A model generated the notes under the pieces. That model did not search any database. It saw only the letters and a list, made by a program, of their open reading frames with translations, and was not told the DNA's origin. Position numbers and translations under genes: made by a program. A DNA stretch of 64,000 nt from Polynucleobacter sp. MWH-Spelu-300-X4 (GTDB lineage Bacteria; Pseudomonadota; Gammaproteobacteria; Burkholderiales; Burkholderiaceae). This document shows, in pieces, positions 44,941 through 53,000 of the stretch. The number at the start of each line of letters is the position of its first letter. Positions within the stretch are counted from its first letter, which is position 1. The stretch is from contig NZ_CP061294.1 in NCBI RefSeq assembly GCF_018687515.1, positions 620,001 to 684,000 on the forward strand. The letters are read 5' to 3'.

Positions 44941-45647
44941 TGTCGGCGCATACAGTTTTAAAGATTAAAGATCTTCATGGATGGTATGGAGAGTCTCATG
45001 TATTACATGGCATTGACTTGGAAGTTGCGAATGGCGAAGTTGTGACTTTATTGGGTCGTAATGGTGCTGGTAGAACATCCACATTGCGTGCCATTTGTGG
45101 CTTGATTGGGAAACGTACTGGAAGTATTGAGATACAGGGGCAGGAAACAACTAGCTTAGAGCCGCATTTAATTGCTCGTTTAGGTGTTGGTTATTGTCCT
45201 GAAGAGCGCGGTATTTTTAGCTCTTTAACCTGTGAACAGAATTTAATGTTGCCACCAACCTTGGCTGAAGGTGGTATGAGCATTGAAGAAATTTACACCA
45301 TGTTCCCCAACTTAAAGGAGCGTCGCAATAGTCCAGGTGGTCGACTATCTGGCGGTGAACAGCAAATGTTGGCGATGGCTCGTATTTTAAGGACGGGTGC
45401 CAAACTATTACTTTTGGATGAGATTACAGAAGGTTTGGCGCCTGTGATCGTTGAGCGATTAGGGCAAATTGTGACGGCGTTAAGAGAGCGTGGTTTCACA
45501 ATTGTGCTAGTGGAGCAGAATTTTAGATTTGCTGCGCCCTTGGCTGATCGTCACTATGTGATTGAACATGGCAAGGTTGCTAAGGTCGTGCGTCAGGACG
45601 AATTGGCTGCCAGCATGGGGGTTTTAAATGAATTATTGGGTGTGTAG
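44940..45647 (+). CDS. livF: HAAT ABC transporter ATP-binding protein LivF (cluster 2), Walker A Lys replaced by Arg
   Basis: The 235-residue ATPase has signature LSGGEQQMLAMARIL and Walker B LLLLDEITEGLAP, but its Walker A reads GRNGAGRTS: codon AGA at 45072-45074 puts Arg45 where nearly all ABC ATPases have the essential lysine. Its partner LivG has the normal lysine, and cluster 1 LivF has GKT. The domain is otherwise intact, so the transporter may have one degenerate ATP site, or Arg may be tolerated in this subfamily. Overlaps livG by one base. Confidence 0.9.
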   Translation: MSAHTVLKIKDLHGWYGESHVLHGIDLEVANGEVVTLLGRNGAGRTSTLRAICGLIGKRTGSIEIQGQETTSLEPHLIARLGVGYCPEERGIFSSLTCEQNLMLPPTLAEGGMSIEEIYTMFPNLKERRNSPGGRLSGGEQQMLAMARILRTGAKLLLLDEITEGLAPVIVERLGQIVTALRERGFTIVLVEQNFRFAAPLADRHYVIEHGKVAKVVRQDELAASMGVLNELLGV

Positions 45648-45680
45648 TCCTTTTAAGGTTATCAACGAGGAGGTTAGAAG

Positions 45681-46898
45681 ATGAAACGTAAATTAATCGC
45701 ACAAGCTATTGCTGCTTTGAGCTTTTCAGCTATTGCAGCGGGTGTGCAAGCGCAAAAAGTTAGTGATGATGTTGTCAAGATTGGTGTTTTGACAGATTTG
45801 TCAGGAGCTTATTCTGATGTGGCAGGACAGGGTTCTGTGGTTGCTGCGCGTATGGCGATTGAGGATTTCTCAAAAACCAAAACAGTATTGGGCAAGAAAA
45901 TTGAGTTGGTTTCTGCTGACCACCAAAATAAGGCTGATATTGCAGCTAACAAATCACGCGAGTGGTTTGACAAAGAAAAAGTAGACGTGATTGTTGACTT
46001 GGTTACAACGAGTGCAGCTTTGGCCGCAATGGAAGTTGCTGAGCAAAAGAACAAGATTACATTGAACTCTGGTGCTGCTTCTAGTGCGATTACAAATGCT
46101 AAATGTACAGCAACGAACGTTCACTGGACTTATGACACGTACGCTTTATCAGCTGGTACTGCAGGTGCCATGGTTAAAACTGGTAAGAAAACTTGGTATT
46201 TCGTGACAGCGGATTACGCGTTTGGGCACAGTCTTGAGCAAGATACTTCTGCAGTGGTGACTGCTAATGGCGGTAAGGTGTTGGGCTCAGCTCGCCACCC
46301 ATTCCCAGGTAGCGATTTCTCTAGCTTCTTGTTGAAGGCCCAGGCTTCTGGTGCGCAAGTGATCGGTTTAGCTAATGCGGGCGCTGACACAATCAATGCG
46401 ATTAAGCAGGCGGCTGAGTTTGGTATTAACCAAAAACAAACAATTGTTCCTTTGTTGATGTTTATTTCTGATGTTCATTCATTGGGTCTAAAGACAGCGC
46501 AAGGTTTGACTGTGACAGAAGGTTTCTACTGGGATCTTAATGAGCAAACACGTGCTTGGTCTAAGCGTTTCTTCGCTCAGCACAAGCGTATGCCAACAAT
46601 GGTTCATGCCGGTGTTTATTCATCTGTTATGAATTACTTGAAAGCAGTTGAAGCTACTAAGACAGATGACACAGCTACTGTGATGGCTAAGTTGAAATCA
46701 ACACCAATTAATGACGGTTTATTCAAAGGCACAATCCGTGCTGATGGTAAGTTTGAGCATGATATGTATTTGCTAGAAGTGAAGAAGCCATCTGAGTCAA
46801 CAACACCATGGGATTACTACCATGTGCGTGCTGTTATCCCAGCAAAAGATGCTACTTTGCCTTTGTCAAAATCCACATGCAAATTGGTTAAGAAATAA
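45681..46898 (+). CDS. HAAT ABC transporter substrate-binding protein (cluster 2)
   Basis: The 405-residue periplasmic protein has a signal peptide (MKRK, Ala-rich core, cleavage after GVQAQ) and the type I binding fold (VKIGVLTDLSGAYSDVAGQG; ADYAFGHSLEQDTSAVV). It sits in the middle of the livG-livF-SBP-livH-livM operon, 33 bp after livF. AGGAGG at 45668-45673 gives a strong ribosome-binding site, expected for an abundant binding protein. Ligand is unknown. Confidence 0.92.
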   Translation: MKRKLIAQAIAALSFSAIAAGVQAQKVSDDVVKIGVLTDLSGAYSDVAGQGSVVAARMAIEDFSKTKTVLGKKIELVSADHQNKADIAANKSREWFDKEKVDVIVDLVTTSAALAAMEVAEQKNKITLNSGAASSAITNAKCTATNVHWTYDTYALSAGTAGAMVKTGKKTWYFVTADYAFGHSLEQDTSAVVTANGGKVLGSARHPFPGSDFSSFLLKAQASGAQVIGLANAGADTINAIKQAAEFGINQKQTIVPLLMFISDVHSLGLKTAQGLTVTEGFYWDLNEQTRAWSKRFFAQHKRMPTMVHAGVYSSVMNYLKAVEATKTDDTATVMAKLKSTPINDGLFKGTIRADGKFEHDMYLLEVKKPSESTTPWDYYHVRAVIPAKDATLPLSKSTCKLVKK

Positions 46899-46927
46899 TT
46901 TTTTAAAGAATCTCGGAGCGTCGCATC

Positions 46928-47848
46928 ATGTTTGAATGGTTAGGCATTACGCCTCAAGGTCTCGTTGCTCAGTTGTTGGTTGGGCTCATTAATGGGTCTT
47001 TCTATGCAATCCTGAGCTTGGGTCTTGCAATCATATTTGGTTTGTTAAATGTGATTAATTTCACGCATGGTGCGCAATACATGCTGGGAGCTTTTGTTTC
47101 TTGGATTGGGTTAACTCAATTAGGTAACTGGTTAGGTATGCCAGACCTAGCTGTTAATTATTGGGTAGCCCTTTTCCTATCACCCATTATTGTGGGGGTG
47201 GTAGGTATGTTGATTGAACGATTCATGTTGAAACGTTTGTATCACTTAGATCATTTATATGGTTTATTGCTGACCTTCGGTTTGGCTTTGGTGATGGAGG
47301 GGATCTTCCGTCATTGGTATGGTATTTCAGGTGAAAGCTATCCTGTTCCTGAGGCTTTACAGGGTGGTATGCAGATAGAAAGCTTAGGTTTATTTTTACC
47401 AATTTACCGCTTATGGGTGATTGTGGCTTCTTTGGTGGTTTGCTTCGCTTCTTGGTATGTGATTGAAAAAACCAAGCTCGGCAACTATTTAAGGGCTGGT
47501 ACGGAAAATCCTAAATTGCTTCAAGCATTAGGCATTAATGTGCCATTGATGATTACTTTGACTTATGGTTTTGGCGTGGCCTTGGCCGCATTTGCTGGCG
47601 TATTGGCGGCACCTGTATTTCAGGTGAACCCAGTGATGGGTTCTAACTTGATTATTGTCGTGTTTGCTGTGGTGGTAATCGGCGGCATGGGGTCGATTAT
47701 GGGTTCCATCGTGACGGGTATTACTTTAGGTTTATTAGAGGGTTTGACTAAAGTGTTTTATCCAGAGGGTTCAGGGGTTGTTATTTTTGTGATTATGGCG
47801 ATCGTTTTGTTGTTGCGTCCAGCTGGTTTATTTGGGAAAGAAAAATGA
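46928..47848 (+). CDS. livH: HAAT ABC transporter permease LivH (cluster 2)
   Basis: The 306-residue membrane protein has about eight hydrophobic segments with LivH signatures (GLINGSFYAILSLGLAIIFG, LLNVINFTHGAQYMLGAFV, AGTENPKLLQALGINVPLM, GGMGSIMGSIVTGITLGLLE). It forms the channel with LivM and overlaps that gene by four bases (ATGA). Confidence 0.94.
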   Translation: MFEWLGITPQGLVAQLLVGLINGSFYAILSLGLAIIFGLLNVINFTHGAQYMLGAFVSWIGLTQLGNWLGMPDLAVNYWVALFLSPIIVGVVGMLIERFMLKRLYHLDHLYGLLLTFGLALVMEGIFRHWYGISGESYPVPEALQGGMQIESLGLFLPIYRLWVIVASLVVCFASWYVIEKTKLGNYLRAGTENPKLLQALGINVPLMITLTYGFGVALAAFAGVLAAPVFQVNPVMGSNLIIVVFAVVVIGGMGSIMGSIVTGITLGLLEGLTKVFYPEGSGVVIFVIMAIVLLLRPAGLFGKEK

Positions 47849-48777
47849 AAATTAATTCTCAAACGTTGTACTGGATTTTGTTGGCACTACTGGTGCTAGT
47901 ACCTTTTCAGGATTTTATTTACATCGTTTTCATGATGAAGGTGTTGTGCTTCGCTTTATTTGCGTGCGCATTTAACTTGTTGTTGGGTTACACAGGGCTT
48001 TTGTCTTTTGGCCACGCCGCTTTCTTTGGCGGAGCTTCTTACATTACAGCGCATGTGTGTAAAGAGTGGGGGTGGACGCCTGAGTTGGGTATTTTGGCGG
48101 GTATGTTTTATGCCATGGTGACTGGTTATCTGTTTGGGTATCTTGCGATTAAACGCCAGGGCATTTATTTCGCAATGATCACTTTGGCTTTGTCTCAGTT
48201 AATCTTCTTCTTGGCGCTTCAGTTGCCATTTACACATGGTGAAGATGGTGTTCAGGGTGTGCCACGCGGCGCATTCTTAGGAATTATCGATTTATCTTCT
48301 GACTTGGCTTTGTATTACTTTGTATTGGCTATTTTTGCGATTGGGTTTGCTACGATTTTGCGTACGATTCATTCACCATTTGGTCAGGTGTTGAAATCGA
48401 TTCGTGAGAACGAGCCTAGGGCCATTTCATTGGGGTACGACGTTACCAAGTTCAAGTTATTGGCTTTTGTTATTTCCGCCACCTTAGCTGGTATGGCTGG
48501 TTCAACCAAATCGTTGGTTTTCCAGTTGGCTTCTTTAACCGATGTTCACTGGCATATGTCTGGTGAAGTGGTTCTAATGACTATTTTGGGTGGTATCGGT
48601 ACGATCTTAGGCCCAGTGGTGGGAGCTGCAGTTGTGGTCGGGTTGCAAAACTACTTAGCTGGTATTGGATCTTTCAGTACGATTGTGTTGGGGGCTATTT
48701 TCGTGGTTTGCGTATTGGCTTTCCGCAGAGGTCTGGTTGGAGAGGTTATTGAGTTCATGCGTAAAAAAGCTGAGTAA
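47845..48777 (+). CDS. livM: HAAT ABC transporter permease LivM (cluster 2)
   Basis: The 310-residue permease has LivM signatures (LLGYTGLLSFGHAAFFGGAS, SIRENEPRAISLGYDVTKFK, GGIGTILGPVVGAAVVVGLQ). Unlike cluster 1 it is not fused to an ATPase. It ends the operon and is followed by a terminator and then the island boundary. Confidence 0.94.
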   Translation: MKINSQTLYWILLALLVLVPFQDFIYIVFMMKVLCFALFACAFNLLLGYTGLLSFGHAAFFGGASYITAHVCKEWGWTPELGILAGMFYAMVTGYLFGYLAIKRQGIYFAMITLALSQLIFFLALQLPFTHGEDGVQGVPRGAFLGIIDLSSDLALYYFVLAIFAIGFATILRTIHSPFGQVLKSIRENEPRAISLGYDVTKFKLLAFVISATLAGMAGSTKSLVFQLASLTDVHWHMSGEVVLMTILGGIGTILGPVVGAAVVVGLQNYLAGIGSFSTIVLGAIFVVCVLAFRRGLVGEVIEFMRKKAE

Positions 48778-48814
48778 TAAGCTGGCTAATCAGTAAACAT
48801 TTTTTAGGCAATAA

Positions 48815-48840
48815 AAAAGCCCTTAGTGATAAGGGCTTTT
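48815..48840. terminator. Bidirectional terminator at island boundary
   Basis: AAAAGCCCTTA (48815-48825) and TAAGGGCTTTT (48830-48840) form a perfect 11-bp stem with loop GTGA. On the plus strand it ends livM. On the minus strand it would follow the 11-bp tRNA-Ser 3'-end copy at 48854-48864, where a tRNA terminator would be expected before the island was inserted. Confidence 0.88.
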
Positions 48841-48853
48841 TCTTTATAACAAC

Positions 48854-48864
48854 TGGCGGAGAAG
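48854..48864 (-). repeat. Copy of the tRNA-Ser 3' end (putative att site, left)
   Basis: TGGCGGAGAAG matches 56387-56397 exactly and 13 of 14 bases if extended to 48867. On the minus strand it reads CTTCTCCGCCA, the acceptor strand plus discriminator and CCA of tRNA-Ser. It has no 5' tRNA part and cannot be a functional gene. Confidence 0.6.
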
Positions 48865-48885
48865 CCGACCCCCTCACATTTTTAA

Positions 48886-48959
48886 GGTAACACCACGCCT
48901 AATTAAATTAGGCATGTTGAGTCTCAATGGGTAACATTTTGGTAACAAACTTTGGTAAC
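48886..48959. repeat. Four GGTAAC repeats inside the left island end
   Basis: GGTAAC occurs at 48886-48891, 48930-48935, 48941-48946 and 48954-48959, the last three within TTTGGTAAC-like units 11 and 13 bp apart. The right end has two similar units (56326-56331 and, as GGTAAT, 56338-56343). Spaced repeats beside att cores resemble arm-type integrase sites. The rest of 48778-49086 holds the terminator, the att copy and a doubtful short frame; I see nothing else. Confidence 0.5.
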
Positions 48960-49086
48960 TCCATGATTTCGACGTCGAAACCTTTGATAAAAGGCTATGT
49001 ATGGCGGACGTTATCTCCGCAATATAAGATGCTGAGTGAATCAGTGCCCAAGCCGGGCCACCTCTTTACAGATTTGGTGCCTAGCG

Positions 49087-49278
49087 TTAATTAACAACAT
49101 CAACTCTGTATGTGAGCCATTTTTTGATCTTAGAAAATCTTGAGGGTCTATTTTTTCTAGTTCTGGAGCGCAAGGCCATTTTTGCCCCTAAAAAACCACC
49201 GATGATTGAGCCAGTAATAGCAGTGAGGAAAATGGCAATGTTGTTATTGAAGAATATGGTGATAAATTGAAGATCCAT
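49087..49278 (-). CDS. Small membrane protein coupled to the PLP lyase gene
   Basis: The 63-residue product has one hydrophobic helix containing a glycine-zipper pattern (IFLTAITGSIIGGFLGAKMA, about 16-36) and then a strongly basic tail (LRSRTRKNRPSRFSKIKKW). Its ATG overlaps the TAA of the lyase gene as TAATG, so translation is probably coupled. It could dock or anchor a partner at the membrane. No family recognised. Confidence 0.6.
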   Translation of the reverse strand: MDLQFITIFFNNNIAIFLTAITGSIIGGFLGAKMALRSRTRKNRPSRFSKIKKWLTYRVDVVN

Positions 49279-50420
49279 TAGGCATTAATTCCTTTTGTAA
49301 TCTTGTTAAGAGCTTCCATAAGTAACTCTCTTGGAATGCCAAAATTTAACCGAGCAAATTGACTGTATTCTTGACCAAATTGATTGCCTGCTGATAATGC
49401 TAGTTTATGGTTGAGTAGGTGGTGATGAACATTGTTCCAGCCTAACTTGCTGAAATCTAACCACGCCAAATAAGTTGCTGCGGATTCATGCCATACAACT
49501 TGATTATGAATAGCGAGCCAATCCTTAATTAATTGACGATTGCCTCTTAAATATTCAATTAGTTCTGCATGCCAAGCCCATCCTTGTTCTAGTGCTGTAT
49601 TAGTTGCTACATAAGCGAGTGCATTAGGGTGTGATGCTTGTGATGCTAAATCATGCTGTAGTTTTTTACGTATATCGGGATTTGTACAAATGCACCACGA
49701 TAGACCAATTCCAGGGAAATTGAATGCCTTGTTTAAGGACATTAATGTGATAGTTCTGTCGGATAGCTCTGGGCTTAAGCTAGCTATCGGAAGATGTTTT
49801 ACGCCTTTATCTAAGATTAGCTGTGCATGAATTTCATCACTACAAATTAGATAATCTTTCTCTTCACAAAGTTTGCCAATAGCTAAAAGTTCTTCTTTAG
49901 TGAAAGCTGTGCCCCCCGGGTTTTGAGGATTGCACAGCATTAAAAGTTTGGTATTTTTTTGACCAATATCATTTAAATTATTTAGGTCAAATATCCATCG
50001 ATTATTTTCTAGTTTCAAGTGTGACGAGCTATATGAGCGATTCGCCTGCTTCATTGCTAAAAAGAAGTGGTGATAGATGGGAGCAGGCAATATGGCGTGG
50101 TCGTTTTGATCCATCAAAGATCTTGGGATCATATATAAACTGGGAACAACACCAGAGCATATAAGAATATCTTCAGCCTTAACAGACCATTGATATTCTT
50201 TCTTTAGGTAATCTTGAATTTTCTCTACTAAGTTTCCTTGAGTGGAGTATCCAAGGATGCCATGTTCAATACGTTTAATAAGAGCTTCTTGTATTTCCGG
50301 CGCAATGGCAAAGTCCATATCTGCAACTGACAGAGGTAAAACATCCGATGACGGATATTGATCCCAGCGGCTTGAGTTAGTGCCACGGCGACCAATAATT
50401 TTGTCGAATGAGTAAGTCAT
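49278..50420 (-). CDS. MalY/PatB-family PLP-dependent C-S lyase, candidate OvoB
   Basis: The 380-residue fold-type I enzyme matches MalY/PatB: DVLPLSVADMDFAIAPEIQE, GILGYSTQG, CNPQNPGG, SDEIHAQL with Asp195, and MSLNKAFNFPGIGL with the PLP lysine at 231. Such enzymes cleave C-S bonds of cysteine conjugates, giving pyruvate and ammonia. In ovothiol biosynthesis OvoB performs this step on the histidyl-cysteine sulfoxide made by OvoA. ovoA lies close by across the HxlR gene, so OvoB is the best reading; plain cystathionine beta-lyase is the alternative. Confidence 0.88.
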   Translation of the reverse strand: MTYSFDKIIGRRGTNSSRWDQYPSSDVLPLSVADMDFAIAPEIQEALIKRIEHGILGYSTQGNLVEKIQDYLKKEYQWSVKAEDILICSGVVPSLYMIPRSLMDQNDHAILPAPIYHHFFLAMKQANRSYSSSHLKLENNRWIFDLNNLNDIGQKNTKLLMLCNPQNPGGTAFTKEELLAIGKLCEEKDYLICSDEIHAQLILDKGVKHLPIASLSPELSDRTITLMSLNKAFNFPGIGLSWCICTNPDIRKKLQHDLASQASHPNALAYVATNTALEQGWAWHAELIEYLRGNRQLIKDWLAIHNQVVWHESAATYLAWLDFSKLGWNNVHHHLLNHKLALSAGNQFGQEYSQFARLNFGIPRELLMEALNKITKGINA

Positions 50421-50427
50421 TAGATAT

Positions 50428-50778
50428 TTAAGCAGGTAAGGCTACAAGTTCAGGAATATGGAGATCTAACCAATCATCTAGTGTATTTAAAACATCTTTG
50501 AATGAACTTCCAAATTCAGTTAATGAGTACTCAACTTTAGGTGGAATGGTCTTGAAGTCATGTCTTGCTACAAGGCCATTTATTTCTAGACGACGAATGG
50601 TTTGCGTCAGCATCTTTTGTGAAATGCCTTGAATCTCATTCATTAACTCGCCGTTTCTACGTGAGCCATTGGCTAAAGCATGCAATACCAATAAAGCCCA
50701 CTTATCACCAATTAGCTCAATGAAGCGTCTTGATGGGCACTCTTTAAAACATGGATTTGTTTTGCGATTTACTGTCAT
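50428..50778 (-). CDS. HxlR-family transcriptional regulator with two N-terminal cysteines
   Basis: The 116-residue winged-helix protein matches HxlR: CPSRRFIELIGDKWALLVL, GSRRNGELMNEIQGISQKML, TIRRLEINGLVAR and VEYSLTEFG. I chose ATG 50778 with AAGG six bases upstream. Cysteines 10 and 14 (PCFKECP) lie where redox- or electrophile-sensing HxlR proteins such as YodB and HypR carry their sensor cysteine. Seven bases upstream of the lyase gene and divergent from ovoA, it is placed to control both directions. Confidence 0.9.
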   Translation of the reverse strand: MTVNRKTNPCFKECPSRRFIELIGDKWALLVLHALANGSRRNGELMNEIQGISQKMLTQTIRRLEINGLVARHDFKTIPPKVEYSLTEFGSSFKDVLNTLDDWLDLHIPELVALPA

Positions 50779-50807
50779 ATAAAACCTTATAGGAACCAAA
50801 AGGTGCG

Positions 50808-50827
50808 TACTTTACCTAAGTAAAGTA
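50808..50827. promoter_or_regulatory. Inverted-repeat operator in the HxlR-ovoA intergenic region
   Basis: TACTTTAC-CTAA-GTAAAGTA is a perfect 8-bp inverted repeat with a 4-bp spacer, centred between the HxlR start (50778) and ovoA (50872). The size, symmetry and TACTT/AAGTA core fit sites of HxlR-family dimers. It would let one regulator control the divergent promoters. Confidence 0.72.
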
Positions 50828-50871
50828 TAGCAATACTATAACCATATTGAGAACTAAATTGAAGTTAAAAA

Positions 50872-52989
50872 ATGCAAACCAGATTTACACGAACACCATT
50901 TTTGGCTGGCAATGATGTAGAAGCGAAGCGTGCTGAGTTATTAGATTATTTCCACGCCACATTTGATCGTTACGAATCGTTGTTTGAGGTATTAAGTTGT
51001 GATGAGGCTTATTACAAGAAGCCAATTTCTTTGCGTCATCCTTTAATCTTTTATTTTGGACATACCGCAACATTCTTTATTAATAAGTTCATCCTAGCCG
51101 GTTTGATTGATAAGCGTATTGATCCACGATTGGAATCAATGTTTGCTGTCGGTGTCGATGAAATGAGTTGGGATGATTTAGACGATGCTCGGTATGATTG
51201 GCCAACGGTGGAAGAGGTGCGTTCTTATAGAAAAAAGGCAAGAGATGTTATTGATGGAGTGATTCGACATACGCCTTTCTCATTGCCAATAGGGTGGAAT
51301 GACCCATTTTGGGCTGTGCTAATGGGAATTGAACATGAACGTATTCATTTGGAAACTTCTTCAGTATTAATGCGGCAGCATGATTTGAAGTACGTAAATC
51401 CCCACAAGGATTGGGAGCCATGTCGTGAGCACGATCAAGCACCAGTTAATACGTTAGTCAGCATACCAAGTGGAAAAGTTGATCTTGGACGTTCTTTAGC
51501 TGACCCTATCTATGGTTGGGATAATGAATATGGCCATCACCATGCTGAAGTTCCTGCATTCAAAACTTCTCGTTATCTAGTTACAAACGGGGAATATTTG
51601 GAATTTGTGGAAGATGGTGGCTATGAAAGCCAAAAATACTGGGATGAAGAAGGTGCGGGGTGGAAAAAATTCTCACAAGCTCTACATCCAACGTTTTGGG
51701 TGAAGGGGGCTGATGGTTGGAGGTTACGTTTATTAGCCGAAGAAGTACTAATGCCTTGGGATTGGCCTGTAGAAACTAATTGTCTTGAGGCTAGAGCTTT
51801 TTGCCGTTGGAAATCGGAGAAAACAGGTGAACCTGTACGTTTACCAACAGAAGATGAGTGGAATCGGATTTATGATCATGCTCAGCTAGCTGATGTGCCA
51901 CATGACGCACCTGCTAGCGCTAACCTTCATCTTGATTACTGGGCTTCTAGCTGTTCGGTTAATCGTTTTAAGCATGGTGAGTTAAATGATGTGGTGGGTA
52001 ATGTATGGCAGTGGTGCGAGACGCCAACCTACCCATTTGACGGTTTTGATGTTCACCCAATATATGATGATTTCACTAGCCCAACATTTGATGATCGACA
52101 TAACATCATCAAAGGTGGAAGTTGGATCTCTGCGGGTAATGAATCTCGCCATGTTTCTAGATACGCATTTCGTCGTCACTTTTTTCAACACGCAGGCTTT
52201 AGGTACGTTATGACAGATACCCCGGTAACTAATCCAATTTCTTCTTATGAGACTGATGCAATGGTTTCTATGTATGATGAATTTCATTACGGAGATGAAG
52301 CATTTGGTGTGCCCAACTTTATGAAGGCATTATCCGAATTATCAATTGATGCTCACCGCCAACATGGAAATGGTTCTCAAGCTAGAGCATTAGATTTAGG
52401 GTGCGCCACTGGTCGTGCCACATTTGAGCTCGCTCAAGTATTTGATAAGGTAATTGGTATTGATTTCTCTGCTAGATTCATACAGGTAGGGCTTCGTATG
52501 GCAGAGACTGGTTCAATAAGGTATACGATTCCTGAAGAGGGTGATTTAGTTAGTTATCACGAACGTCGCTTGGATACTTTAGGTTTGAGCGGTACTGCTA
52601 AAAAAGTGGAGTTTTGGCAAGGCGATGCTTGTAATCTCAAGGATATTTTCACTAACTTCGATCTTATTCTTGCTGCTAATTTAATTGACCGTCTGTATTC
52701 ACCAAGACGTTTCTTAGATATTGTCGCTAGCCGATTAAATGCGGGTGGATTGTTAGTTTTAGCATCCCCCTATACTTGGTTGGAGGAATACACCAAGAAG
52801 TCAGAGTGGATTGGTGGATTTAAGAAAGATGGCGAGTCCTATACAACTCTTGATGGTCTAAAAGATATTCTAGGTAGTAGTTTCAATCTTGTCGAAGGGC
52901 CGAGAGCTGTTCCATTTACGATCCGAGAAACTCGTCGTAAACACCAACACACGCTTAGTGAGGTGACGGTGTGGAAAAAGAAGAAATGA
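50872..52989 (+). CDS. ovoA: OvoA: 5-histidylcysteine sulfoxide synthase / mercaptohistidine methyltransferase
   Basis: The 705-residue protein has the three-part OvoA layout: an N-terminal DinB-like domain with iron ligands H64 (FGHTATF) and the H-x3-H-x-E motif (H155, H159, E161 in EHERIHLE); a formylglycine-generating-enzyme-like domain (about 195-450; GNVWQWCETP, GGSWISAGNESRHVSRYAFR); and a C-terminal SAM methyltransferase (about 455-705; ALDLGCATGRATFELAQ, VIGIDFS). It joins cysteine to histidine as a sulfoxide with oxygen and Fe(II), then methylates the imidazole. Ergothioneine EgtB lacks this methyltransferase, so ovothiol is the expected product. Confidence 0.94.
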   Translation: MQTRFTRTPFLAGNDVEAKRAELLDYFHATFDRYESLFEVLSCDEAYYKKPISLRHPLIFYFGHTATFFINKFILAGLIDKRIDPRLESMFAVGVDEMSWDDLDDARYDWPTVEEVRSYRKKARDVIDGVIRHTPFSLPIGWNDPFWAVLMGIEHERIHLETSSVLMRQHDLKYVNPHKDWEPCREHDQAPVNTLVSIPSGKVDLGRSLADPIYGWDNEYGHHHAEVPAFKTSRYLVTNGEYLEFVEDGGYESQKYWDEEGAGWKKFSQALHPTFWVKGADGWRLRLLAEEVLMPWDWPVETNCLEARAFCRWKSEKTGEPVRLPTEDEWNRIYDHAQLADVPHDAPASANLHLDYWASSCSVNRFKHGELNDVVGNVWQWCETPTYPFDGFDVHPIYDDFTSPTFDDRHNIIKGGSWISAGNESRHVSRYAFRRHFFQHAGFRYVMTDTPVTNPISSYETDAMVSMYDEFHYGDEAFGVPNFMKALSELSIDAHRQHGNGSQARALDLGCATGRATFELAQVFDKVIGIDFSARFIQVGLRMAETGSIRYTIPEEGDLVSYHERRLDTLGLSGTAKKVEFWQGDACNLKDIFTNFDLILAANLIDRLYSPRRFLDIVASRLNAGGLLVLASPYTWLEEYTKKSEWIGGFKKDGESYTTLDGLKDILGSSFNLVEGPRAVPFTIRETRRKHQHTLSEVTVWKKKK

Positions 52990-53000
52990 GATTTTTGTAA

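Noticed and set aside
48927..49094. 55-residue plus-strand frame across the left island boundary
   Set aside because: It runs through the GGTAAC repeats, has no ribosome-binding site or recognisable domain, and overlaps the end of the small membrane-protein gene. Most likely chance.
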